Under the pieces are notes generated by a model that did no database searches, was not told the origin of the DNA, and saw only the letters and a program-made list of their open reading frames with translations. A DNA stretch of 25,604 nt, taken from the NCBI GenBank assembly GCA_036735565.1, contig DAINOC010000032.1:1-25604 (forward strand). Reading direction: 5' to 3'. The translations under genes and the position numbers were made by a program. Position 1 is the stretch's first letter. The number at the start of each line of letters is the position of its first letter. Shown here piece after piece: positions 14,351 through 21,784 of the stretch. This DNA is from Coraliomargarita_B sp036735565. GTDB taxonomy: Bacteria; Verrucomicrobiota; Verrucomicrobiia; Opitutales; Coraliomargaritaceae.

Positions 14351-15604
14351 TTAATAGCGGAGGCTCACAGTAATGTCCAGGGTGTGATCCTCATAACTTA
14401 GCCCTGGTAGGCTTGAGTCGTTTTCCGAGTAGGTGTAACCGGTGCTAAAGCTCCAGAACTCATTGGGAACGTAGGACAGCCGGGCACCCAGCGTGAATTG
14501 GTTGTCGTCGCGATTGTTAACATCGTATTCGCGCAGCGTGTATCGGCCGATACCCGTAGCTGAAAAATAACTATTGATCGAATAATTCACCGTTGCGTCG
14601 ACCGAGGTGGTTTCCGTCGATTCCGACTCACCCCCCACACCGAAATCCCGGGAGAGCCCGAGGCGGGCCGTCAACTTGGGTGTTGCCGACCAGGTTAAGT
14701 CGGCGTCAAGGCCGAGCATACCATTATCCCGACCGGATATGTTGGCCAGAGGACCCACCGGAACTCCAAGGAAAAATGGCTGAGTCAGGCGGTCCTCGTT
14801 GTCGCTTGTCCGGTAGCCCACTTTAAAGAAGCCGTTCAGCTTGGGCAGCAAATTACCGCGTGCACCCACATTAAAGAAGTGGCTGGTCTGCTCGTAGCCA
14901 CTCACAAATCGAGTTCCTACCAGGCCGGGGTTGATCGCCTTAACATCCGTATTCGTGTAAACATAACCGACACTCAAATCCACCTTCGGCGTTAGTTCAT
15001 AGAAAATATCCAAGGGGTAGGACAAAGTCTCACTATCCGCAAACCGCGTGTCGAAGGGTGATTTGTATTGGCGGTCAGAGTAGCGGAATCCCGCGCCCAG
15101 GCTAAACTTGGGTGAAAAACGGTATTCACCGTTAAGTGCGCCATTGACATTGTCTGTCTCGATCAGGTCGCCCGTGACGTTTGCGTCGCCGGTGGATAAC
15201 TTGCTCTCTGCAAATCCGATATTACCGCTCAAGTCCAGGCGACTGCTACGGTAGAGCCCTTGCAGGCGAGCGCTGAAAAGTTCGGTGTCCAAGTGGTCCT
15301 CCTCAAAATACCGGCGTATCTCGTAACGGGTGATGACGCTCACATCCAGGTTGCTCGCGCCACGTCCCAGGTTGAGTTCAAACCCGGGGACAAGGCGCCA
15401 GATAACGTCGTCGACCTCGTTCACCTCATCGCGATACACGTTGGAAGACCATTCGAGAGAGGTGTAACCGTTAAAGTAAATATCCGCACTGTCCCCGATC
15501 GAAACCAGTGGGGCCGCTTGCAGCGAAGAGCCTACACCCAGTGTAAGAGAGCCCAGCGAAAGGGAGAGCAGCGCGAAGCGCGAAACAAAAATTCGGTAGT
15601 CCAT
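14351..15604 (-). CDS. Outer-membrane beta-barrel protein of the exopolysaccharide operon
   Basis: The 417-residue product starts with a signal peptide (cleavage likely after SSLQA, about residue 30). It continues with alternating hydrophobic/polar strands rich in aromatic residues, for example ADIYFNGYTSLEWSSNVY, FSLGAGFRYSDRQYK, VDLSVGYVYTNTDV and LGARLSYVPNEFWSFSTGYTY. The last residues, DITVSLRY, end in an aromatic residue as outer-membrane barrels do for BAM recognition. It resembles the barrel proteins encoded beside export genes in capsule or exopolysaccharide loci, but I cannot name the family with certainty. I chose the ATG at 15604 because it begins the signal peptide; upstream sequence to 15892 runs into the divergent gene. 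It is the first gene of the operon, 81 bases before the export gene. Confidence 0.85.
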   Translation of the reverse strand: MDYRIFVSRFALLSLSLGSLTLGVGSSLQAAPLVSIGDSADIYFNGYTSLEWSSNVYRDEVNEVDDVIWRLVPGFELNLGRGASNLDVSVITRYEIRRYFEEDHLDTELFSARLQGLYRSSRLDLSGNIGFAESKLSTGDANVTGDLIETDNVNGALNGEYRFSPKFSLGAGFRYSDRQYKSPFDTRFADSETLSYPLDIFYELTPKVDLSVGYVYTNTDVKAINPGLVGTRFVSGYEQTSHFFNVGARGNLLPKLNGFFKVGYRTSDNEDRLTQPFFLGVPVGPLANISGRDNGMLGLDADLTWSATPKLTARLGLSRDFGVGGESESTETTSVDATVNYSINSYFSATGIGRYTLREYDVNNRDDNQFTLGARLSYVPNEFWSFSTGYTYSENDSSLPGLSYEDHTLDITVSLRY

Positions 15605-15781
15605 GCGAGAAGAGTTAATATTTTGAAGGTTCTGAGTGAATCGCAGTAGAGTTAAAGAAAAGGCAGAAATTGTGTCGGTGCAACAAGGAAATTGCTGCAT
15701 ACGTCTACTGTAACAGGAATGTAAACTGAAAATTGACAATATGCAATTGAATCCTAGCCCGAAATATGTAGACCGATCTTT
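15605..15781. promoter_or_regulatory. Divergent promoter region of the exopolysaccharide locus
   Basis: These 177 AT-richer bases separate the minus-strand barrel-export-kinase operon from the plus-strand TPR gene, so both promoters must lie here. TTGACA at 15733-15738 is a perfect -35 hexamer on the plus strand, but no good -10 lies at the right spacing. On the minus strand TTTACA and TATGCA are 18 bases apart. Neither pair is convincing alone. Confidence 0.45.
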
Positions 15782-17482
15782 ATGAAACGCCAGAGCTATA
15801 GCAGAAAAACAAGCCCCTCCAGCGCAGCGCAGGATCGCCCTATCCTGCTCGGGTTCGCCTCGCAGCGCAGGGGCTCCGACGGGGCGATCCAAATCCGGAT
15901 CCGCTGGGGTCGCCTCAGCGCAGCGTTCGTCGGGCTCATTCTTTTTGCCTGGCTAGGTCTGAGCACCGCACTTTTCCTCCACTTTAAACACAACAAAGAT
16001 TACGCGGAGGCTTCGTTCTCCAACATGCTGGTTCTTTTGCCGAGCATCCCCTTCGGCGGACTCGATACTCACCGCGTCAAAATGGGTAATTTTCATATCG
16101 CCCAAGGTCTCGAGGAGATGAAAGCCGGAAATTACCGGGATGCACTGCGCTTGCTTCGCCTGGGTGTCGCCCGGGCCCCGGGCAATCTGGAGGGGCTGCG
16201 GGTCCTTGCGGAATTCTACGATCTCGGACTAAAGCGGCCCGATGTCGCAGCAGAGCTGCTGATTAAAGGATTCAGTCAGGGTGGCGACGCTGATCTCGAA
16301 TTTATCAAACAAACGCTCCGCCTGCTGTTGCGTCACCAGATGGATGAACGGATCCAGGAGATCGCCGACCGCTACCTGGTTCCAAACTCTGGCGACCTCA
16401 CGGATCGCGAGCGGATCATCGCATTTGGCGCAGCCAATGCAAATTACCTGCGGGGCAACTACGATCGGGCCGATGACTACCTGATGGATTACGGTCTGAT
16501 CAACTCGCTGGAAGGGCTTTTACTCTCCGCGCAAATCAGCTGGGAGCGGGGCAACCGCACGACCGCGATCTCAAAACTGGAGACCTCCCTACGGCGGTTC
16601 CCCGACTCCGGACAGCTACTCATGCAGCTGAGCACCTTTCATCGTGAAATGGGTCAATACGATGAGGCCAGGCGCTACGCAATCCTCCGAAATGTGAGCG
16701 ATCCGCTGAGCGCCGGTCCGCGACTTGAACTCCTCCGCATCTATCACGATACGAATGAACTGGACAGGGCCGCCCGGGAAACCCAGCGGATGCTCCGGCA
16801 ATTCCGCGATGACGAAATCGCCCTGATGGGTCTCACTAATTTTGCGGCTGACACAGGAAATATCGATCTCGCCCGCCGCACCTACGAGGAGGCTCTCGAA
16901 AACGAATACAGCATCGATTCGTTCGCTTTGCTGCTGATTGAGGCACATCTCGTCAGCGGAGATTACGCCGGAGCACTCAACTTTGCCGAGGAACTCCTAA
17001 AAGAGAAGCCCAATTGGCTGTCCGAGCGTTGGGCCGTCTTAAATAGCCTGCGCGCTGTGGCCTCTTTCGGTATCATGCGTCCGGATCTCGGTGAGATCTA
17101 CCTTCAGGACTTTATCGACGACCCAAAGAACAATCCGGAAACTTATCTCGCCGTGGCGCGGCGTTTCGAAAAAATCGACCGGTTTCCCCAGTCGCGGCAG
17201 GTCCTGGCAAAAGCTTACGAGCGATCACCGACCAATCAAAAGATCCTCACCAAGCTGATCCAGACGGAGCTCCACCTTGGCAATACCGGAGACCTCGACC
17301 GCTTGCTGCGCCGTCTCCTGCAAATGCGCCGTCCACAACCCGAACTGCTCGTCGAAGCCTACCGCAAGCTCGGGAGCGATCGCTTTATTTTCACCTCAAA
17401 CCGCGAGGGTCTGCTCCTGCAACTGAGCGCCATGCTCCGCGAAAATGCCGAAACACAGCGCCTTCTCAGTAGAGAAGGCTAG
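15782..17482 (+). CDS. Membrane-anchored TPR protein beside exopolysaccharide operon
   Basis: The 566-residue protein has a basic, cytoplasmic start of about 44 residues and one membrane helix (about 45-67, LSAAFVGLILFAWLGLSTALFL). A long helical domain of TPR-like repeats follows (for example HIAQGLEEMKAGNYRDALRLLRLGVARAPGNLEGLRVLAEFYDL, given here by residues 105-148, and DYAGALNFAEELLKEKP). There is no enzymatic signature. Its position suggests a scaffold for polysaccharide assembly or export at the inner membrane, similar in layout to TPR proteins of other exopolysaccharide loci; this is inference. Codons about 14-37 are built on a repeat-like DNA segment (15823-15890). If that is an insertion, the original N-terminus was shorter. 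No ribosome site is visible before the ATG. Confidence 0.85.
   Translation: MKRQSYSRKTSPSSAAQDRPILLGFASQRRGSDGAIQIRIRWGRLSAAFVGLILFAWLGLSTALFLHFKHNKDYAEASFSNMLVLLPSIPFGGLDTHRVKMGNFHIAQGLEEMKAGNYRDALRLLRLGVARAPGNLEGLRVLAEFYDLGLKRPDVAAELLIKGFSQGGDADLEFIKQTLRLLLRHQMDERIQEIADRYLVPNSGDLTDRERIIAFGAANANYLRGNYDRADDYLMDYGLINSLEGLLLSAQISWERGNRTTAISKLETSLRRFPDSGQLLMQLSTFHREMGQYDEARRYAILRNVSDPLSAGPRLELLRIYHDTNELDRAARETQRMLRQFRDDEIALMGLTNFAADTGNIDLARRTYEEALENEYSIDSFALLLIEAHLVSGDYAGALNFAEELLKEKPNWLSERWAVLNSLRAVASFGIMRPDLGEIYLQDFIDDPKNNPETYLAVARRFEKIDRFPQSRQVLAKAYERSPTNQKILTKLIQTELHLGNTGDLDRLLRRLLQMRRPQPELLVEAYRKLGSDRFIFTSNREGLLLQLSAMLRENAETQRLLSREG
15823..15890. repeat. Repeat-like segment with terminal palindrome and direct repeats
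   Basis: GGATCGCCC (15832-15840) and its exact reverse complement GGGCGATCC (15882-15890) bracket 41 bases. CGCAGCGCAGG occurs twice (15823-15833 and 15861-15871). The segment is within the coding start of the 566-aa TPR gene and keeps the frame open. It looks like a small palindromic repeat element, but no second copy lies in this window. Confidence 0.45.
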
Positions 17483-17625
17483 ATCGGCTTAAAGCCCGGC
17501 CGGAAGAGTCCCGACCTTCGGTTGGGGCGGTTGATTCCGCATGGCTCCGGGCCAGTCGCTCCCAGTGGGTTTTCCAGACCCTGGTCCGAAGGAAGCAGAT
17601 CCTTCTCCGGCCCCGATCGTGCCCC

Positions 17626-18927
17626 TCATTCGTCAGCGTCCAGGCGATGCAGCGTCACCAATGCGGCGATGACACGCCGCTCGTCCACTTCGGTAACTCT
17701 TATTTCCATCTGCTTGAAGCGAAAACTCTCGCCGCGCTCCGGGATCCTTCCGAGTTCACCGGTGATAAATCCCCCAAAAGTTGAGACCTCCTCATTTTCC
17801 AGCGACACACCAAGCGCCTCCTCAACATCATGGACCAGCGCCAGTCCGGATACCCGGTAGCCGCGATCCTGCGGCAGTCGGACGATTTCCGCCTCCTCAC
17901 TGTCGAATTCGTCCTGAATCTCGCCCACCAGTTCTTCGAGGATGCTCTCCAGTGTGATCACACCGACCACACCGCCAAATTCATCGACGGCAAGGGCCAT
18001 ATGGAACTTGGCCCGCAGCATCCGCTCCAGCGCCTCCTCCAAAGGGGTTTCCAAAGTGAACACCGCCACGTTCCGCTTTACCTTCATCAGGTCAATTTGT
18101 GAGACGGGCTCGCGCCAGCGAAAGATATCCTTGATGTGAATGATGCCCACACAGTCGTCCAAATCCCCCCGGCAGAGCGGGAAACGGGTGTGGCCGGCCG
18201 CTTTCATGCGCTCCAGATTGCGCTTGATATCCAGCTCCAGATCGCAGACCACAACTTCCCGGCGCGGCAACAACACATCGTGGACCACCAACTCGCGCAT
18301 CTGCAGAGTGCGGTCCATGATCTTGCGGGCGATCTCTGACAGCTCCGCGCCGTCCTCGCCCATCGCGCGGATCTGCACGTCGAGATCCAGCGGGTTGAAC
18401 TCGTCGTCCATGTCGACCCCAAGCCATCGAAACAGCACCCGCTTGATCGCACGAAAAATAAACATCAAGGGATAGGTCAGCACCTGGAACAAAAGCATCA
18501 CCCGAAACGACCACCGCAATGCCCGTACCGGATCCCGCATGGCGAGACCGCGGGGAAATATCTCCGCAAAGACGAAATGGACGGATACCGCGAAGGAAAG
18601 CGACAGCAGGACGACCAGCCAGCGGTTGGCCGCAAACTCCATCCCGATCAAGACGAAAAAGTCGCTCGAAAGCGGCACCAGCAAAAGCCCCACGCCCACC
18701 GTGCACAGCGTCTTACTAAACCGCACCACCCGGCCGGTTTGCTCGCCGTTCTCAATCAGATAAGCCACGCCGCGCTGCCGCTTCAGCCCCTCAAGCGCGG
18801 TCTCACCCACTTCTCCGTAGCGGATTTTGACCAAACTGATCTCGCACATCACCACAAAGGCATGCAGCACAAAAAGCAGGCTGACCGCTCCAAAAAAGAA
18901 GCTAAAGCTGAGCCAGGAGACGGTCAT
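17626..18927 (-). CDS. CNNM/CorC-family (HlyC/CorC) transporter with CBS pair
   Basis: The 433-residue inner-membrane protein has the CNNM architecture. The N-terminal part has about four hydrophobic helices (residues 5-30, 75-95, 100-125, 137-160) with the family hallmark FAEIFPRGLAMRDP. Next is a CBS-domain pair (about 205-335, MDRTLQMRELVVHDVLLPRREV, HTRFPLCRGDLDDCVGIIHIKD, ALAVDEFGGVVGVITLESILEELVGEI), then a C-terminal CorC_HlyC domain (about 345-430). Bacterial members are linked to Mg2+ or other divalent-cation export; the hemolysin name is historical. The start ATG overlaps the hisC stop as ATGA, so translation is coupled to hisC although the functions seem unrelated. It converges on the TPR gene across 143 bases without a clear terminator. 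Confidence 0.94.
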   Translation of the reverse strand: MTVSWLSFSFFFGAVSLLFVLHAFVVMCEISLVKIRYGEVGETALEGLKRQRGVAYLIENGEQTGRVVRFSKTLCTVGVGLLLVPLSSDFFVLIGMEFAANRWLVVLLSLSFAVSVHFVFAEIFPRGLAMRDPVRALRWSFRVMLLFQVLTYPLMFIFRAIKRVLFRWLGVDMDDEFNPLDLDVQIRAMGEDGAELSEIARKIMDRTLQMRELVVHDVLLPRREVVVCDLELDIKRNLERMKAAGHTRFPLCRGDLDDCVGIIHIKDIFRWREPVSQIDLMKVKRNVAVFTLETPLEEALERMLRAKFHMALAVDEFGGVVGVITLESILEELVGEIQDEFDSEEAEIVRLPQDRGYRVSGLALVHDVEEALGVSLENEEVSTFGGFITGELGRIPERGESFRFKQMEIRVTEVDERRVIAALVTLHRLDADE

Positions 18928-20021
18928 CGGACACTCAGCATGGCTTCCATCTCGCGCAGCAGGCGCTGGTTCTCCTCTGGACGGCCGATCGTGATACGGA
19001 TATACTCCGGCATTTGGTAGGGTCCCAACGGCCGAACAATAATACCGCGCCTCTGCAGCGCCTCGAAAACCCCGCGCCCATCCCCAACCTTGGTGAGCAC
19101 AAAATTGGCCTGTCCTCCGAAGGTCTCAAAACCGAGCGCCGCCAGACCCGCGCACAGCACCTCGCGCCCGGCTTCATTCTCCCTGCGGCACATCTGCACA
19201 AACGAATCGTCCGTCAGCGCGGCCAGAGCCGCCGCCTGCGCCACCGAATTGGTATTGAACGGTTGGCGCACACGCTGCAAAAGTGTTATCAGCTCGGGCT
19301 CACCGTAGGCATAACCCAGCCGCAAGCCGCCAAGCCCGTAAATCTTGGAAAATGTGCGAAGACAGATCACCTTGCGTCCGCCCTGAATGGCCTTTCGCAG
19401 GTCCGGAGCCGCCTCAAGGTATTCCGCATAGGCCTCGTCAAAGCAGAGAATCACATGCTCCGGGAGACTTTCCGCCAGATCCAGCAATTCAGCCTCCGTG
19501 TTGACGCCGCCCGTCGGGTTATTGGGGCTCGCTACGAAGACCATGCGTGTCCGCTCACTAACTGCCGCCCGCATCGCCGTCAAATCGTGAGTAAAGTCCC
19601 GCATGGGCACGACGATCGGCGTCGCCCCAAACAATCGGGCCACCAACTGATACACAATAAAAGCCTGCGAGCCGACCACCACCTCCGTGCCCGGCCGCAA
19701 AAAAGCATGGCCCAGCAACTCGATCAATTCATTCGAGCCATTTCCCACCACAATCGAGTCCTCCCCAATCCCCCGGGCCAGGGCTATCCCCTTGCGCAGG
19801 GCGTGGCTACCTCCGTCAGGATACAAGTGCGCTTTTCTCAAGGCTGCGATACCTGCGTCCACCGCCATGGGTGAAGGCCCAAAGGGATTCTCGTTGGAAG
19901 CGAGTTTGGCGATCCCTGCCGGATCGAGTCCATACTCGCGCGCTACATATTCAATGGGCTTGCCAGGCTCGTAAACAGGCTGGTCGAGCACTCCGGGATT
20001 CGCGAGATCTGCGTATTTCAT
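18924..20021 (-). CDS. hisC: Histidinol-phosphate aminotransferase
   Basis: This fold-type I PLP aminotransferase converts imidazole-acetol phosphate and glutamate to histidinol phosphate in histidine synthesis; many HisC proteins also transaminate aromatic keto acids. Family blocks, numbered from the ATG at 20021, are KLASNENPFGPS (39-50), YPDGGSHALR, NGSNELIELL, ASPNNPTGG (164-172), FDEAYAEY (194-201) and RTFSKIYGLGGLRLGYAYG with the PLP lysine K226. At 365 residues it has normal length. A longer frame to 20075 would add 18 non-homologous residues. No other his genes are in the window, so this is a detached his gene. It shares an ATGA overlap with the CNNM gene and diverges from the RmlD-like gene. 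Confidence 0.95.
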   Translation of the reverse strand: MKYADLANPGVLDQPVYEPGKPIEYVAREYGLDPAGIAKLASNENPFGPSPMAVDAGIAALRKAHLYPDGGSHALRKGIALARGIGEDSIVVGNGSNELIELLGHAFLRPGTEVVVGSQAFIVYQLVARLFGATPIVVPMRDFTHDLTAMRAAVSERTRMVFVASPNNPTGGVNTEAELLDLAESLPEHVILCFDEAYAEYLEAAPDLRKAIQGGRKVICLRTFSKIYGLGGLRLGYAYGEPELITLLQRVRQPFNTNSVAQAAALAALTDDSFVQMCRRENEAGREVLCAGLAALGFETFGGQANFVLTKVGDGRGVFEALQRRGIIVRPLGPYQMPEYIRITIGRPEENQRLLREMEAMLSVR

Positions 20022-20083
20022 TGATTGAGAGTCGGAGTTTGGCTCAGCTATGCCTGATTGCAACAAAAACCCCATTTTAGATC

Positions 20084-20989
20084 ATGAAGATTCTGCTTAC
20101 AGGTGTGTCGGGGCTGCTCGGCAGCTACTACGCCCGGGCCGCGAGCCGCCGGGGCCATGAGGTGCTGGGCATCTACCACCGCAATCGACCTGCCGCTTCG
20201 CAAGGCGCTCGCCTGCAATCACTGGACCTCTCGGAAACCAGCGAGCTGACACGACTGGGCCTCGAGTGGTGGCCCGATGCGATCGTCAACTGCGCCGCCA
20301 TCTCGGACCCGGCTGCCGTCGACGCTCAGCCAGCCCTGGCTGAGAAAATCAATGTCGCGCTGCCCCGGGCCCTTGCCCAGCTGGCCTCACACCTCGGGGC
20401 CCGCCTCATCCACATCTCCACAGATATGGTTTTCGACGGACGCTCCGACTCATCCTACCGGTCCACCGATATGCCCGCACCCACCAATCTCTACGGGCAA
20501 ACGAAGCTCATGGCCGAGAGGGAAGTCCTCGAGCACGATCCGGAAGACCCTGTCGTCCTGCGCATCCCCCTACTCATCGGCAACAGCCCCGGCGGCCAGC
20601 GCAGTGTGCACGAAAAGTTGCTCGGCACCATCCAACGCGGAGGGCGCCCCAGGCTCTTTACCGACGAAATCCGGCAACCCGCCTCCGCTGAAAACATCGC
20701 AGACGTCATGCTGGAACTCACGGAACGCCGCGACCTTCATGGCCTCTTCCACTGGGCCGGCACCGATGCCCTGAGCCGCTTTGAGATGGGCCAACGCATC
20801 CTCGCTCACTTTGGCCTCCCCATGGAAAGCATCGAGCCCGCCGAGTCCGCAAACGACCCACAGCATGCGAACCGCCCGAGAAATCTGACCTTTAACCTCC
20901 ACCCGCTGCTGGGGAAGTTGAAGACGCAGCCCGAGTCATTTGAACAGCAACTGAGCGCACTCACCCGCGTGGAACCCCTCCAGGGCTGA
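20084..20989 (+). CDS. RmlD-like NAD(P)H-dependent sugar reductase (SDR family)
   Basis: The 301-residue protein is an extended short-chain dehydrogenase. It has the nucleotide-binding TGVSGLLGSYYARA (6-19), NCAAISDPAAVD (69-80), ISTDMVFDG (111-119), the catalytic Y137-x3-K141 in LYGQTKLMAE, and a C-terminal sugar-binding region. The order of motifs is that of dTDP-4-dehydrorhamnose reductase (RmlD), which makes dTDP-rhamnose for surface polysaccharide. The other rml genes are absent nearby, so the exact substrate is not certain; a MAT2B-like or other reductase role is possible. Its stop overlaps the ATG of the lipoate ligase gene by one base, implying co-translation. There is no clear ribosome site at the start. 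Confidence 0.85.
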   Translation: MKILLTGVSGLLGSYYARAASRRGHEVLGIYHRNRPAASQGARLQSLDLSETSELTRLGLEWWPDAIVNCAAISDPAAVDAQPALAEKINVALPRALAQLASHLGARLIHISTDMVFDGRSDSSYRSTDMPAPTNLYGQTKLMAEREVLEHDPEDPVVLRIPLLIGNSPGGQRSVHEKLLGTIQRGGRPRLFTDEIRQPASAENIADVMLELTERRDLHGLFHWAGTDALSRFEMGQRILAHFGLPMESIEPAESANDPQHANRPRNLTFNLHPLLGKLKTQPESFEQQLSALTRVEPLQG

Positions 20990-21714
20990 TGCTGGTCACC
21001 CTGCCCAACGCCTTTGGCGACGCCATCACCAACATGGCCGTCGATGCCGCTCTGCTTCATACCGTCCCGGCCGGGACTGCGACCTTCCGCCACTATGGTT
21101 GGACCGAACCAGCCTTCACCTTCGGGTACAGCCAGCACTTCGCGGCTGTCTTGAACACACTGCCCGAAGGCGCCCAATCCTGCCGCCGTATGAGCGGCGG
21201 CGGTATCGTCGACCACCGCAACGACTGGACCTACGCGCTGCACCTCCACCGCAATACCGCATGTGCGCAGATCACGCCCACCGCACTCTACGCACGGATC
21301 CACGAGGCTGTCGTCGAAGCCCTCCGCGCACTCGGACAGGAGAGCCAGCTCGCCCCCTGCCCCAAACAATGCGCTACAGAGGTGCCACTCCCGGATAACC
21401 CACAACCGGGGCCCGATGCCTGCTTCCTTCAGCCCGTGATGAACGACGTAATCAGCCCCACCGGCCGCAAAATCGCCGGAGCGGCCATCAAGCGCGGCCG
21501 GGACTGCCTCCTGATCCAGGGTTCCATCGACCGGGGTGCACTGCCCGCTGACTTCGATTTCATTGGTTTAGCCTCCAGATTTCCCATTACCCTCGCCTAT
21601 CTTCTGAAGTTGGAATGTTCTCAAGAAGAAGACTTTCGACCCTACTTTGCGCGGGCTTTGATCGACCAGGAAAAAGCCCGATTCGGCAGCGCGGAATGGA
21701 CCCGGCGGCGCTAG
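20989..21714 (+). CDS. lplA: Lipoate-protein ligase A family protein
   Basis: The 241-residue product belongs to the BPL_LplA_LipB fold. It has the lipoyl-AMP binding motif RRMSGGGIVDH (66-76) and the catalytic-lysine block GRKIAGAAIKRGRDCLLIQGS (K161), with an NMAVDAALL start like other LplA proteins. The enzyme attaches lipoate or octanoate to 2-oxoacid dehydrogenases or GcvH. It is shorter than E. coli LplA and lacks the C-terminal accessory domain, as do LipM/LipL-type enzymes and non-canonical ligases, so octanoyl transfer is an alternative activity. It overlaps the RmlD-like gene by one base and ends inside a 16-base perfect palindrome, 70 bases before dnaE. Lipoate synthase is not in the window. 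Confidence 0.85.
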   Translation: MLVTLPNAFGDAITNMAVDAALLHTVPAGTATFRHYGWTEPAFTFGYSQHFAAVLNTLPEGAQSCRRMSGGGIVDHRNDWTYALHLHRNTACAQITPTALYARIHEAVVEALRALGQESQLAPCPKQCATEVPLPDNPQPGPDACFLQPVMNDVISPTGRKIAGAAIKRGRDCLLIQGSIDRGALPADFDFIGLASRFPITLAYLLKLECSQEEDFRPYFARALIDQEKARFGSAEWTRRR

Positions 21715-21730
21715 CGCCGCGAAAGTTTCG
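21705..21730. repeat. Perfect palindrome across the lplA stop, followed by a second one
   Basis: GCGGCGCTAGCGCCGC (21705-21720) is a perfect 16-base palindrome whose centre holds the TAG stop. It adjoins CGAAAGTTTCG (21720-21730), another perfect arm-spacer-arm. The first can fold as a six-pair hairpin with a CTAG loop. No T-run follows, so it is not a standard intrinsic terminator; it may be an mRNA 3' structure or attenuating element before dnaE. Confidence 0.6.
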
Positions 21731-21784
21731 TCTCCCGACAGTTCGACTTGCATCGTCCGGAGCCACCTTCAGTCTGGGTGCCTG

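Noticed and set aside
15733..15738. Perfect TTGACA -35 box as a defined promoter for the 566-aa TPR gene
   Set aside because: No acceptable -10 element lies 16-18 bases downstream, so it was noted only inside the divergent region entry.
17483..17625. Hairpin CCCGACC-TTC-GGTTGGG in the convergent gap between the TPR and CNNM genes
   Set aside because: It includes G-T pairs, has a three-base loop and lacks a T-run. No small gene or RNA is recognisable in the gap either.
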